The notes: generated by a model not told the origin, from the letters alone. DNA of 30,177 bases from CALMRE01 sp964412895 (GCA_964412895.1 CAYPQK010000031.1:1-30177); one strand, 5' to 3'. Shown: positions 1 through 8,790, numbered from the stretch's first letter. Translations and numbers: made by a program.

Positions 1-162
1 AACGGTGATGAGGAAAAGGGTGAGGGTCGCCGCCTCGTTGAAGGAGGTGCCGAGGAAAAGTTGCACCGGCGTGTAGATCGCGCCGCCGCCGATGCCGAAC
101 ATGCCGAAGAGCGCCGAGAAAAGAAGGAAGAGGAATATAGCGATGAACTGGCCGCCGCTCAT
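1..162 (-). CDS. TauE/SafE (TSUP) family membrane permease, N-terminal part
   Basis: The first 54 codons of a gene that runs off the left edge. The ATG at 162-160 overlaps the amidase stop as ATGA, so translation is probably coupled. The peptide is strongly hydrophobic with one long membrane segment (residues 6-20). It then shows the glycine-rich stretch GMFGIGGGAIYTPVQLFLG, typical of the first repeat of TSUP permeases, which move sulfite, sulfoacetate or other small anions across the inner membrane. The substrate cannot be read from this fragment. It is the last visible gene of the envelope operon; whether the link with the amidase is functional or just positional is unknown. Confidence 0.8.
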   Translation of the reverse strand, partial: MSGGQFIAIFLFLLFSALFGMFGIGGGAIYTPVQLFLGTSFNEAATLTLFLITV

Positions 163-1358
163 CGCCGGTCCTTGGCGAGGGTGTGCTTTTTGCGCACCTC
201 CTGCACCCCGTCGAGGATGGCGTCGGCGATGGTCTCAAGATATTTTTTCGTCTGGAGAAGTTTCCGCTCCTGCGGGTTGCTGAGGAATCCGATCTCGGCA
301 AGAAGCGACGGCATCCGCGCGCCGACCAGCACATAAAAGAGGGCGCCCTTGCGCCAGTCGCGCAGTTTGACATCGAATGGTTTCAGATCCTTCTCGAACC
401 GCCCGCCGACCGATTCGGCGAATTTCTGCGAATCGCCGATATAGAAACTCATGGTCATATCGACGAGTATGGTGTTGAGGAACGAATTGTCGTTGGTCAT
501 GCTGTTCTCGACGCGCGCCAGCTTTTCGGCATATTCGTCGGAACGGTTGTTGAGGTGGTAGACCTCCAGACCGCCGACCTCCGGATCCTTGAAGGCGTTG
601 GCATGGAGCGAGATGAAGAGGTCGCCGTCGTTCTTGTTGGCGATGACGGCCCGCTCCTCGAGCGGCAGAAAAATGTCGGTGTCGCGGGTGAGGACCACCG
701 AGACATCGGGATGCTTCTTGGCCGCTTTTTTCTGAATGATGTGGGCGAGGTCGAGCACAATGTCTTTTTCCGATATCCCTTTGCGCAGGGCGCCGGAATC
801 CTTGCCGCCGTGGCCCGGGTCGAGCACGATGATGAACCGTTCCGGCTGTTTGACGGCGTGCGGCGGTGTTTCCTTCTTGCCGACGGTCGGGGGCGTCGGG
901 ACGACGGGAGCGACCGGCACGGGTGGTGCCGATTTACGGCCGATGTAGTCGATCACGACGCGCCACGGTTCTTCCATCACCATTACATTGTATTTCTCGA
1001 CCTTGCCGGTGTCGAGGACGATGCGGGTGCCGTCGTCCCGTTTCCCGAGGCGGATGGCCCGCAGGAACGAATCGGCGGTCACCGTCGGCACGGTGAAGCC
1101 GTCGGCGGTGGTCTGTTTGAGGTCTATGTAGATGCGGTCTTTGCCGTTCCCGGCGAGCAGATCGTACTTGAAATCGACCTTTTCGGAGGGCTGGATGACC
1201 ACGCGCACCGAATCGTTCGACTGGTAGAGGGTGATGCCGGTGAGCTTCGCCGCTACGCTTTTTTCCTTGATGATATCTTCTATACCGGGCAATGCCGGGG
1301 TTTCGGCGGCCCACAACAATGAAAAGGAAAGAAGAAGCGCGCAAGAAAAGAGGCGCAT
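159..1358 (-). CDS. amiC: N-acetylmuramoyl-L-alanine amidase with AMIN domain
   Basis: 399 residues. It cuts the amide bond between muramic acid and the stem peptide of peptidoglycan in the periplasm. Residues 1-17 form a signal peptide. An AMIN domain (about 38-140) follows, which in AmiC-type enzymes binds peptidoglycan or the septal site. A Pro-rich linker (144-170) leads to an Amidase_3 catalytic domain (174-388). Likely zinc ligands and catalytic residues are H183 in DPGHGG, E197, H252 in SLHANA and E355 in LAEIGFLSN. The start at 1358 was chosen because it begins the signal peptide and lies 2 nt after the barrel-protein stop; the open frame itself continues upstream without coding character. 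Domain order matches AmiC; the symbol is by similarity only. Confidence 0.93.
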   Translation of the reverse strand: MRLFSCALLLSFSLLWAAETPALPGIEDIIKEKSVAAKLTGITLYQSNDSVRVVIQPSEKVDFKYDLLAGNGKDRIYIDLKQTTADGFTVPTVTADSFLRAIRLGKRDDGTRIVLDTGKVEKYNVMVMEEPWRVVIDYIGRKSAPPVPVAPVVPTPPTVGKKETPPHAVKQPERFIIVLDPGHGGKDSGALRKGISEKDIVLDLAHIIQKKAAKKHPDVSVVLTRDTDIFLPLEERAVIANKNDGDLFISLHANAFKDPEVGGLEVYHLNNRSDEYAEKLARVENSMTNDNSFLNTILVDMTMSFYIGDSQKFAESVGGRFEKDLKPFDVKLRDWRKGALFYVLVGARMPSLLAEIGFLSNPQERKLLQTKKYLETIADAILDGVQEVRKKHTLAKDRR

Positions 1359-1360
1359 CG

Positions 1361-2743
1361 TCAGAATCCGTAACCGGCAGTGAAGCCGACGCCGAACTGT
1401 ATCTCTGAGCGGTAAGTCCCATTGGTGCCGGCCGTCGTGTCGAGCCGGTAGCCGTTGGCCACGCGGACCGATACCCCCATATATTCGTTGATGGAATAAC
1501 TGGCCGAGGCGGCGAAGAGCGACCGGGTGTGGGTGATGTCGAAGAAGGAGCCGCGTCCGGCGTCGGCCCGTGTGAAGAAGAGCGAGAAGCGGAGTTGGTC
1601 GAACAGCAGCAGATCGCCGAACAGGTTCACCCCGAACCGGCCGGTCCGGTGGCCGCCCGCGTCGGTGTCGAGGAATTCGTTCCATTCGATCGAGCCGCCG
1701 ACCGCGAAGAGACCGACCATGTGTATCACGATATCGCCGTAATAACCCATGTACCACGGACCGGTCCCGAGGAGCGGTGTGGTCAGGGAGTGGTATTTCG
1801 TCGCGCCGGCGAAATAGTAGTCCTTCTCGATGTCGTAGAAGGTGCCGAAGTACTGCGGCGTGTAGTCGCGCTCGAAGGCGCGGCCCTCTATCTTCGTCTC
1901 TATCCGCAGATCGTCGCCGTCGCCCAGCGGGATGTCGAAGACCTGCGCGATGCCGCCGTGTATGCCGTTGCCGCCGAAGCGGAGCAGGTTCCAGTCGAAG
2001 TAGGGGGTGAACTGCCAGCCGTCGAAGGCAAGGAACCGGAAGCTCGCGTCGACGCCGAGCGCCGAATCGAAGACGCGGTCGAAATGGCGGTCGCCCGATG
2101 CGTCGCGGGTTATCTCTTCGGGCATGAAGACATCGGAGAACCAGCTGACGCCGATTTCCAGATTGTTCGCGTAGGACTCCTTGTCGATGAAACTCCACGG
2201 TTTGAGATAGGCACGGCCACCGATGATGCCGGGAGGCGCCACATCGCTCATGAGCAGTTCGCCGCCGGCCCAGTCGGTCTGGAATTTTGTGTAGATGCCG
2301 CGGCACGGATGGGCGAGGCGGATGTTGTTGAAATAACCGCCCAGCAGCGTTCCGTGGCCGATATAACGGTTCTCGTGCTCGCCGAAATAGAGATAGACCT
2401 CGTCGTCGGGATGTCCGTACTGCGCGTAGGTGATGAACCGGACATAGTCGCGGACATCGTCCCAGTCGTAGGTCGGCATGCCGATAACGGTGTCGGTGTC
2501 CTTGTTCTTGTCGTAGACCAGCCAGCGGAGCGGCACATTGAAGCCGAAGCCGGCCGGTTCCCAGCGGAACTCGCCGAGGATCGTGATACCGAAAAGTTCG
2601 TCGTCCCCTTCGTGCGAATAACCGGCGCCGCCGCCGATGAACTTCCGCTCGTCGAACCGTTCGAGCGCGCGGTCGAAATCGAAATCCACCGCGCCGAGCG
2701 GTATAACGGCGAACAGTATGAATATGAGGCACAGGCGTTTCAC
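1361..2743 (-). CDS. predicted outer-membrane beta-barrel protein
   Basis: 460 residues, starting with GTG at 2743-2741, six bases after a GGAGG ribosome binding site. A signal peptide (about 1-18) is followed by a mature protein rich in alternating aromatic and glycine residues with Asp/Gly-rich turns. There is no predicted cytoplasmic fold, and the C-terminus is a short strand ending in GYGF; a terminal Phe is the usual signal for the BAM barrel-assembly machine. I do not recognise a named family; some patches (FFTRADAGRG, YSINEYMGVSVRVANGY) look like generic porin-like strands. It sits right after two chaperones that handle unfolded outer-membrane proteins and just before a cell-wall amidase. 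It may be a structural or transport barrel, and may be a client of those chaperones (inference). Confidence 0.75.
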   Translation of the reverse strand: MKRLCLIFILFAVIPLGAVDFDFDRALERFDERKFIGGGAGYSHEGDDELFGITILGEFRWEPAGFGFNVPLRWLVYDKNKDTDTVIGMPTYDWDDVRDYVRFITYAQYGHPDDEVYLYFGEHENRYIGHGTLLGGYFNNIRLAHPCRGIYTKFQTDWAGGELLMSDVAPPGIIGGRAYLKPWSFIDKESYANNLEIGVSWFSDVFMPEEITRDASGDRHFDRVFDSALGVDASFRFLAFDGWQFTPYFDWNLLRFGGNGIHGGIAQVFDIPLGDGDDLRIETKIEGRAFERDYTPQYFGTFYDIEKDYYFAGATKYHSLTTPLLGTGPWYMGYYGDIVIHMVGLFAVGGSIEWNEFLDTDAGGHRTGRFGVNLFGDLLLFDQLRFSLFFTRADAGRGSFFDITHTRSLFAASASYSINEYMGVSVRVANGYRLDTTAGTNGTYRSEIQFGVGFTAGYGF

Positions 2744-2801
2744 CGGGATCCTCCCAACGATGCGGAGGCACTGTAACAGAAACGGGTGAAAAAGGGAAAT
2801 T

Positions 2802-3731
2802 TTAGAACAGAACTTTGATGACGCTCGACTGCCGTTTGCCTTTGAGCCAGCTTTCGAAGGCCTTGTCCTGATTCATCTGGTAATAGAGATAGCGGAGTTT
2901 GTCCTTGACCTCTTCGTACTTCGGGACCTCGGTCTTCTCGGCGTTGTCAAGCCGCGCGATGTGCCAGCCGAAACGGGTGCGGAAGGGGCGCGACATCTTG
3001 CCGGGGTCGAGCGAGGCGACCTCTTCGGAGAACTTCGAGTCCATTTCGCTGAACCGGAAGCTGGGCAATTTGCCGCCGTTCTTGGCCGACGCATCCTCGC
3101 TCCACCGCTGTGCCGCCTCTTCGAAGGTGAGTTCGCCGGCGGTTATGGCGCGGTGCGCCTCGGAGATGCGGTCGTAGGCATCGGCGTCGGCCGAAGCGCC
3201 CTCGACGCGCAGGACGATGTGTGAAGCGGTGTAGACCACGCCGCCGGTGAAATGGCGCGTGTAGAGATCGCGCAGGTTCGTTTCGTCCACATCGAGCGTC
3301 GCCACGGCGATATCGCGCTTGAGCGAGAGCATCTCGAGCTGTTTTTTCAGGATATCGTTGCGGTACTTCTCCCAGGTGAGTCCCTGAGCGGTTATCTCTT
3401 CCTTGAGCTTGTCTATCGAAATGCGGTTCTGGGCCGCGACATTCTCGATGGCGCGGTCGAGTTCCGTTTCCCCCACGACGATGCCCCGTTTCTTTATCTC
3501 CTGCCGGACGAGCAGATCGGCGACCAGTTTGTCGGTCACTTCCTTTTTCCGTTCGGCGATCTGACGGTCGGTCACCGCGTCGGGCGCGTCGGGCGCTATC
3601 TCCTTTTTAACATCGTAGAGCGTAACGAAGTCGTTGTTCACGATGACCGCCACGGTGTTGAGCACCCGCTCGGCGGCGCCGAGCGGCAGGCTGATCGCGG
3701 CAAACAGAACGAGGAGGAGCAGTGCGGGCAT
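2802..3731 (-). CDS. surA: SurA-like periplasmic chaperone / peptidyl-prolyl isomerase
   Basis: 309 residues. Residues 1-20 are a signal peptide. Residues 23-150 match a SurA_N-type chaperone domain (VAVIVNNDFVTLYDVKKEI is the typical opening). Residues 166-262 form one parvulin domain with the usual ASHIVLR start, GGKLPSF turn and FGWHI end. SurA of E. coli has two parvulin domains; this shorter one-domain form is common outside the gammaproteobacteria. It would escort unfolded barrel proteins through the periplasm. No strong ribosome site precedes the ATG at 3731; the previous gene stops 4 nt upstream, so translation is probably coupled. The symbol is by domain similarity. Confidence 0.82.
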   Translation of the reverse strand: MPALLLLVLFAAISLPLGAAERVLNTVAVIVNNDFVTLYDVKKEIAPDAPDAVTDRQIAERKKEVTDKLVADLLVRQEIKKRGIVVGETELDRAIENVAAQNRISIDKLKEEITAQGLTWEKYRNDILKKQLEMLSLKRDIAVATLDVDETNLRDLYTRHFTGGVVYTASHIVLRVEGASADADAYDRISEAHRAITAGELTFEEAAQRWSEDASAKNGGKLPSFRFSEMDSKFSEEVASLDPGKMSRPFRTRFGWHIARLDNAEKTEVPKYEEVKDKLRYLYYQMNQDKAFESWLKGKRQSSVIKVLF

Positions 3732-3735
3732 CCGG

Positions 3736-4854
3736 TTATCTCTGCTCGGAGGCTTTTTTCACCGGGGCCGGAACGGTCGCCGGGATCGGTCTCGGGTTCT
3801 GCTGGGCGTTCTTTATCGCTTCCTGCATCTTGGCGGGGTCGATCGGCGCCCCCGGGTTGGGACCGCCGGGCTGGCGGCTCTTGTCGAATTCCTGCGACGC
3901 CTTCTCGGTGCTGTCGGCGACACCCATATCGAGCTTGGCCAGCGCCTCTTTGTTGAACTTGAAGTTCAGGTTCTTCTTGATGTTCTCGACCACTTCTTCA
4001 TAAGAGCCTTTCCGTTTCTCAGCCTTGAGGGTCGATTCGATACGCGGCTTGACCTCGTCGAAGCTCTTCTCGGCCTTCTCGCGGCGGGCGGTGAGCTTGA
4101 TGATATGGAAGCCGAACGGCGACTCGATCAGTTCGCTGACATCGCCGACATTCTTGAGCGCGAACGCGGCATCGGCGAACTCTTTGGCCATGCGGCCGCC
4201 TTCTTCGGTCTTCTCAAAGAAGCCGACATCGCCGCCGCGACGCTTGCTGCCTTCGTCCTCGGAGTACTTGGTCACCAGTTCGTTGAACGAATTGGGATCG
4301 GCGATCTTCTTCTTGACCTCGCCCAGCACCTTCTTGGCGTTCGCCATCTTGGCCTCGCGGTCGCCCGCCTTGTTCTTGTCGAACTTGACGAGGATGTGGC
4401 TTGCCTTCACCTTTTCGGCCTGCACGAATTCCTTGATGTGCTCATCGAAGTATTTCTTTAGCTCGTCGTCGCCGATCTTGATGTTCGCCTCGATCTCCTT
4501 CTGGAGCGTGACGCTCTGATAGTGACGGGAGATGGTCGATTTCAGTTTGGTAAGCAGTATCGGGTCGTTGATCGCGCCTTTCTTGAGCGCTTCGCGGGCG
4601 AGCAGCTCCCCTTCGATGATCTTGCCGACGAGCTCTTCCTTCTTTTCGGGAGTATTGTAGCGCGCCTTAAGATAAGGATTGAGTTGGTCAAGATAGGATT
4701 TCAGATACTGGTCGGTGATCTTCACGCCGTCGAACTCGGCGATGACCTCGCCCCCCGAGGTCGGGAACAGATCGATGGAATTCTGCGACGCACCCTTACA
4801 GCCGCCGAGCGCGGCGACGAGGGTAAAAATGGAAACAAGAACAAGATTTTTCAC
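3736..4854 (-). CDS. parvulin-type peptidyl-prolyl isomerase lipoprotein (PpiC/SurA family)
   Basis: 372 residues. It starts with GTG at 4854-4852, six bases after GGAGG. The signal ends in a lipobox LGGC with Cys19 as the lipidated residue, so the protein is membrane anchored. Residues 35-147 are a SurA_N/trigger-factor-like helical domain; 148-257 are a parvulin domain (KASHILVKF, GGDVGFF, PFGFHIIKL). A basic helical segment (258-310) and a Pro/Lys-rich tail (328-372) follow. This arrangement resembles PrsA-type foldases. It is the first gene of a five-gene operon (isomerase lipoprotein, SurA-like, barrel protein, amidase, TSUP) and has its own promoter just downstream of lipA. Confidence 0.87.
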   Translation of the reverse strand: MKNLVLVSIFTLVAALGGCKGASQNSIDLFPTSGGEVIAEFDGVKITDQYLKSYLDQLNPYLKARYNTPEKKEELVGKIIEGELLAREALKKGAINDPILLTKLKSTISRHYQSVTLQKEIEANIKIGDDELKKYFDEHIKEFVQAEKVKASHILVKFDKNKAGDREAKMANAKKVLGEVKKKIADPNSFNELVTKYSEDEGSKRRGGDVGFFEKTEEGGRMAKEFADAAFALKNVGDVSELIESPFGFHIIKLTARREKAEKSFDEVKPRIESTLKAEKRKGSYEEVVENIKKNLNFKFNKEALAKLDMGVADSTEKASQEFDKSRQPGGPNPGAPIDPAKMQEAIKNAQQNPRPIPATVPAPVKKASEQR

Positions 4855-4910
4855 GGGTTACCTCCTCTTACAGATATGTATGAACCAACATAATAACAAA
4901 CCAGCCTCGC

Positions 4911-4939
4911 TTTGTATTTCAAAGGATGCGGATTGTCAA
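4911..4939 (-). promoter_or_regulatory. sigma-70-type promoter of the envelope operon
   Basis: Minus strand -35 TTGACA (4939-4934), 17-bp spacer, -10 TACAAA (4916-4911). It lies 12 bp past the lipA stop and about 57 bp before the GTG of the parvulin lipoprotein. It separates the envelope operon from lipA. Confidence 0.6.
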
Positions 4940-4950
4940 GAAAACGGGGA

Positions 4951-5802
4951 TTATCGGGTGCTCTCGAACACTTCGGCGGCGTTGAAGGAACTGCGGACGA
5001 AGCGGCCGGCGTAGAGCTCGCGCAGGCCGAGGGCATGGCCGTCGGCGCGCAATGCCGCGAATTCGGCATCGGTCAGGTCGCGGGTGACCGGCAGGTGGGC
5101 GTGCGAGGGGCGGAAGTATTGTCCGATGGTAATGATGTCGCAACCGTGATCTTTGAGATCGCGCAGGACCGTCCGGATCTCCTCATCGGTCTCGCCGAGT
5201 CCGACCATGAGCCCCGATTTGGTCGTAAGTCCGCACTCTTTCATGAACGACAATACCCGTAGCGACCGGCGGTAGTCTGCCTGCGGCCGGACCTCGCCGT
5301 AGAGCCGGGGGACCGTCTCGACATTGTGGTTGAACACATCGGGCCGCGCGTCGGCGAGCGTCGCAAGTGCCGCGGTATCGCCGCGCATATCGGGGGTCAG
5401 CACTTCAACGAGCGTCGCGGGACTTACGGCGCGTACCGCCGCTATCGTGGCGGCGAAGTGTCCGGCGCCGCCGTCCTGCAGATCGTCACGGGTCACCGAG
5501 GTGACCACGACATAGCGCAGGCCCAGTTCGGCCACGGCGCGGGCGAGATTCTCCGGTTCTTCGGGGTCGAGCGGGTCGGGGCGGGCGGCGGTGCCGATAT
5601 CGCAGAAACGGCAGTTGCGGGTGCAGACATTGCCCATGATGAGGAAGGTGGCGGTCTTTTTGCCGAAGCAGTCGCCGATATTGGGGCAGTGGGCCGATTC
5701 GCAGACCGAGTGAAGGTGGTGGCGGCGCAGGAGCCGCTTTACCTCGGTCACCTGAGGCGAGAGGACGGTGGTCTTTTTGCGGATGATGACGCCCTCAGAC
5801 AT
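4951..5802 (-). CDS. lipA: lipoyl synthase
   Basis: 283 residues. A radical-SAM enzyme that inserts two sulfur atoms into protein-bound octanoyl groups to make the lipoyl cofactor of 2-oxoacid dehydrogenases and the glycine cleavage system. The auxiliary 4Fe-4S cluster motif CX4CX5C is at Cys34, 39 and 45. The radical-SAM motif CX3CX2C is at Cys60, 64 and 67. The C-terminal RSS motif, whose serine ligates the auxiliary cluster in known LipA, is seen near the end (VRSSFNAAEVF). Length is normal for the family. The ATG at 5802 lies 8 bp inside the end of thiI. It is the last gene of the exporter-thiI-lipA operon. No lipB is visible in the window. Confidence 0.96.
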   Translation of the reverse strand: MSEGVIIRKKTTVLSPQVTEVKRLLRRHHLHSVCESAHCPNIGDCFGKKTATFLIMGNVCTRNCRFCDIGTAARPDPLDPEEPENLARAVAELGLRYVVVTSVTRDDLQDGGAGHFAATIAAVRAVSPATLVEVLTPDMRGDTAALATLADARPDVFNHNVETVPRLYGEVRPQADYRRSLRVLSFMKECGLTTKSGLMVGLGETDEEIRTVLRDLKDHGCDIITIGQYFRPSHAHLPVTRDLTDAEFAALRADGHALGLRELYAGRFVRSSFNAAEVFESTR

Positions 5803-6976
5803 CGTGTATCTCGGTGGCGTTAAGCGCCGCGGCGAACAGGGCGTCGAGTTCGGGCTGGAGTTTCTCCTCCTCGGCGCGGGTCATGTCGAGTTTGCCGCGC
5901 GTGGCGGGCCGTTTCGACAGGAAGGCGGTGCAGGAGTCGGCGCAGGGACGGATCGAGACCTCGAAGGTGCCGATCTTTTTCGCGATGGCGATGGTCTCCT
6001 GCTTTTCGTTGGTGATGAGCGGCCGCAGGACCGGGAGCGTTTCAACCGCGTCGTTGATGCAGGTGAGATTCTCCAGCGTCTGGCTGGCGACCTGCGAGAG
6101 CGATTCGCCGGTGACCAGCGCTTTGTGGCCGTCGCGTTTCGCTATCGTTTCGGCGAAGCGGAACATCATCCGGCGAAAGAGTATCGTCCGGTACGATTCG
6201 TGGGTGCGGGCGCGGATAAGGAGCTGGATATCGATGAAGGGAACGATGTAGAGTTTCGAGCCGGTTCCCTGATACTGACGCAGAACGAACGACAGGTCGC
6301 GCAGTTTGCGCATGCTTTCTTCGGTGGTGTGGGGCGGCGAATGGAAGCTGATGTAGTGAGAACGGGCGCCGCGCCGCATCGTGAGATAGGCGGCGACGGG
6401 CGAATCGATGCCGCCCGACAGGAGCGTCAGCACATTGCCGGCGCAGCCGACCGGGAGGCCGAGGGTGCCGGGGAAGCGCTCCGAGAAGATATAGATCGCG
6501 TCGGCGTCGATCTCCATCTCGAGTTCGAAGGTGAAGTCCTTCATCGATACGGTGAATTGCCCGTCGCGCGCCTTGAGTATCGTGCCGGCGAGCCGTTTCT
6601 GAAGGTCGACCGATGTCGAGGGATAGCGTTTATTGGAGCGGGTGCAGGAGACACGGAATACGGTTCGTCCCTCGGCGAGCGCCCGGTCGGCAAGCGGCAG
6701 GGCCGCCGCCTCGATATCCTCCCACGGGGCGTCGAGCGGGAGCCGGTCGGCGGGCGAATAGCTCGATATGCCGGGGATGAGGGCGAGCAGAGCGGTCGCG
6801 GCGGGGGCATCATCGGCGCGGTCGAGCGTCAGTTCGATGCGGCCGCGAAACTTGCGGACCTTGCCGAACGCGCCGACGCTCTTGCGGATGTTCTCCACCA
6901 GCAGGTCTTCGAACCAGCCCCGGTTCTTTCCCTTGGTGCCGATCTCGTCGTAGCGGATGAGTACCGCCCGGTACAT
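5795..6976 (-). CDS. thiI: tRNA 4-thiouridine synthase ThiI, without rhodanese domain
   Basis: 393 residues. ThiI adenylates U8 of tRNA and transfers sulfur to make 4-thiouridine; it also feeds sulfur to thiamine thiazole synthesis. Residues 1-60 hold the ferredoxin-like part, 60-165 the THUMP RNA-binding domain, and 175-370 the PP-loop pyrophosphatase domain with SGGIDS at 187-192. The C-terminal rhodanese domain of E. coli ThiI is absent. A Cys345/Cys349 pair in the context CADSCTAFLSKRP matches the short Bacillus-type proteins, which take sulfur directly from a dedicated cysteine desulfurase. The start ATG overlaps the permease stop by one base (TGATG). Both thiI and lipA are sulfur-transfer enzymes, which may explain co-transcription. 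Confidence 0.95.
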   Translation of the reverse strand: MYRAVLIRYDEIGTKGKNRGWFEDLLVENIRKSVGAFGKVRKFRGRIELTLDRADDAPAATALLALIPGISSYSPADRLPLDAPWEDIEAAALPLADRALAEGRTVFRVSCTRSNKRYPSTSVDLQKRLAGTILKARDGQFTVSMKDFTFELEMEIDADAIYIFSERFPGTLGLPVGCAGNVLTLLSGGIDSPVAAYLTMRRGARSHYISFHSPPHTTEESMRKLRDLSFVLRQYQGTGSKLYIVPFIDIQLLIRARTHESYRTILFRRMMFRFAETIAKRDGHKALVTGESLSQVASQTLENLTCINDAVETLPVLRPLITNEKQETIAIAKKIGTFEVSIRPCADSCTAFLSKRPATRGKLDMTRAEEEKLQPELDALFAAALNATEIHDV

Positions 6977-7746
6977 CAGTTGAGCTCTTTCTTATTGAAG
7001 GTAAGTATCGCGGCGGCAAGGATGATGGCTATGCCGGCGAGGGCGTAGAGCGTCGCGAAGGAAAGGCTGATGCTCTCCAGTCCGCGGCCGTAGACGAGGT
7101 TATCCTTGATATTGAAATGAGAGAAATCGGGCAGGACATAGCGCAGAACATTGACGATGCTTTTGAGCGTCTCGCTCGATTGTTTGTTGATGAGATAGAC
7201 CAGACTGTAGGAGGTGGCGCCGATGAGGTAGAAGGAAATGGTGAACAGCGCGCCGACCGCCGGTTCAACGAAGGAGCTGCAGAGCACCGCGACCGACACG
7301 ACCAGCGCCGTCTGCAGGAATATCGTGTAGAGCGCCGGCAGGTAGCCGAATATCCGCTCCGGGCCGCCGTAGAAGTAGAGCATGACCCACAGGATGAACG
7401 CCATGAACAGGATGCCGACCAGCGCGAGCAGGAGCATGCCGAAGAACTTGCCGAGGATGTACTGCGAACGGCTTATCGGGCGGGCGAGCAGGGGATGCAG
7501 GGTGCGGAGCGCGATCTCTTTCTGGATGATCGTGATTCCCATGAATATCGCGATGACGGTCGAGAATATCTCGATGGTCCCCAAACCGATGTCGGAGATG
7601 ATGTCGAGCGGTTCGCCGATGGTCATCTGGGTGATGGCGATGCCGAGGCCGAGTATGAAGAAGGCGAAGAAAATAAAAGCGTAAAGCACCTTGTGCCGCA
7701 CCATCTCAAGGAAGGTGTAGCGGGCGACCAGCAGTATCTTACCCAT
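6976..7746 (-). CDS. ABC-2 type transporter permease
   Basis: 256 residues with about six membrane segments (near 20-40, 55-75, 105-128, 142-160, 168-186, 228-250). Residues 73-90 (IIQKEIALRTLHPLLARP) form the cytoplasmic elbow typical of ABC-2/NatB-like permeases. It pairs with the upstream ATPase, whose stop lies 8 bp inside this gene, to make an inner-membrane exporter. The substrate is unknown; relatives move Na+, antibiotics, or polysaccharide and envelope components. The downstream thiI begins within the stop codon. Confidence 0.87.
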   Translation of the reverse strand: MGKILLVARYTFLEMVRHKVLYAFIFFAFFILGLGIAITQMTIGEPLDIISDIGLGTIEIFSTVIAIFMGITIIQKEIALRTLHPLLARPISRSQYILGKFFGMLLLALVGILFMAFILWVMLYFYGGPERIFGYLPALYTIFLQTALVVSVAVLCSSFVEPAVGALFTISFYLIGATSYSLVYLINKQSSETLKSIVNVLRYVLPDFSHFNIKDNLVYGRGLESISLSFATLYALAGIAIILAAAILTFNKKELN

Positions 7747-8686
7747 GGTTCACCTCCGCTCCCGACCGTTCTTTCATGCGGAAGACCACCTCTTCGAGCG
7801 TGGGATAGAGCGGCCCTGCCTCGATGATGGTATAGCGGCGTTCGAGGACTGCGGCGATCGTGGCGTTCATCTCCTGTTCGGTGGCGACCGTCGCGGTGAA
7901 GTTGCCGCCCGCCGCGCGAAGTCCCTTGAAGGCGGCGAAAAGCGTCTCGCGGTCGCGGTCGGGCGCCGCGAAGGATACATGCCACGAGATATCCTGTTTC
8001 GGTATGATGTCGGCGAGCGGGCCGAACGAGCGGCGCACACCGTTCTCTATGATCAGTATGCGGTCGGAGAGGTCCTCGATGTCGGCAAGGATGTGCGATG
8101 AGAAAAGGACCGCCTTGCCGTTCTTCTTAAGCTCGCGGATGATATCCTTCACCTCGCGGCGACCGATGGGGTCAAGCCCGCTCATCGGTTCGTCCATCAC
8201 CACCAGTTCGGGGTCGTGGATGATCGCCTGCGCGATGCCGATACGCTGGAGCATACCTTTTGAATAATTGGTAAGCGTCAGATCGCCGGCATCGGTGAGA
8301 CCGACCAAACGCAGGGTGTTCTCGATACGCCCTTTAGCCGCGGCGGCGGAAATGTCCGACAGTCCGCAGAAATAGCGCAACAGTTCACGGCCGGTAAGGT
8401 GACTGTAGAAATAGGGCCGTTCGGGCAGAAAACCAAGCCGTTTGAGCGCGGCCGGATCGCCCGGCGCCTTTCCGAACAGCAAGATGCGGCCGGCAGTGGG
8501 GGAAACGAAGCCCATCAGCATCTTGATGGTGGTCGTCTTGCCGGCGCCGTTGTGACCGACGAATCCGACGATCTCTCCCGGTGCGGTCGTAAAGGAAAGA
8601 TCCTTTACCGCTTCAATGACCTTCCAGACCTTCATCGGGTGCCGATAGGTCTTCGAAAGCCTTTCGACCTCGATGTGTGATGACAT
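7739..8686 (-). CDS. ABC transporter ATP-binding protein
   Basis: 315 residues. Walker A GHNGAGKTT (44-52), ABC signature YSKGM (141-145; the usual LSGGQ is replaced by the SKGM form common in ABC-2 exporters), Walker B LVVMDEP (161-167) and H-loop His198. After residue 220 a C-terminal extension of about 95 residues follows, of the kind often seen in NatA/CcmA-like exporters. The ATG at 8686 sits five bases after GGAGG. It is the first gene of a four-gene operon with its own promoter and powers the permease encoded next. Confidence 0.93.
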   Translation of the reverse strand: MSSHIEVERLSKTYRHPMKVWKVIEAVKDLSFTTAPGEIVGFVGHNGAGKTTTIKMLMGFVSPTAGRILLFGKAPGDPAALKRLGFLPERPYFYSHLTGRELLRYFCGLSDISAAAAKGRIENTLRLVGLTDAGDLTLTNYSKGMLQRIGIAQAIIHDPELVVMDEPMSGLDPIGRREVKDIIRELKKNGKAVLFSSHILADIEDLSDRILIIENGVRRSFGPLADIIPKQDISWHVSFAAPDRDRETLFAAFKGLRAAGGNFTATVATEQEMNATIAAVLERRYTIIEAGPLYPTLEEVVFRMKERSGAEVNHG

Positions 8687-8715
8687 GGTATCCTCCGTCC
8701 AAGCACAGCAGTGTA

Positions 8716-8744
8716 TTATTAGGGTCCGGGGGCCACATTGTCAA
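8716..8744 (-). promoter_or_regulatory. sigma-70-type promoter of the ABC exporter-thiI-lipA operon
   Basis: Minus strand -35 TTGACA (8744-8739), 17-bp GC-rich spacer, -10 TAATAA (8721-8716). The predicted start is near 8709, leaving a leader of about 23 nt before the ATPase ATG. Confidence 0.68.
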
Positions 8745-8790
8745 GTTTATGAAGCATTCACCCTGTTCCCATGCGGTCCGCAGAGCCGCG

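Noticed and set aside
1359..2771. Upstream extension of the amidase reading frame on the minus strand (about 470 extra codons)
   Set aside because: It is Arg/His-rich shadow sequence opposite in frame to the barrel gene; a signal peptide and gene start lie at 1358.
1529..2776. 415-codon open frame on the plus strand
   Set aside because: Antisense to the barrel-protein gene, no ribosome site and no recognisable motif.
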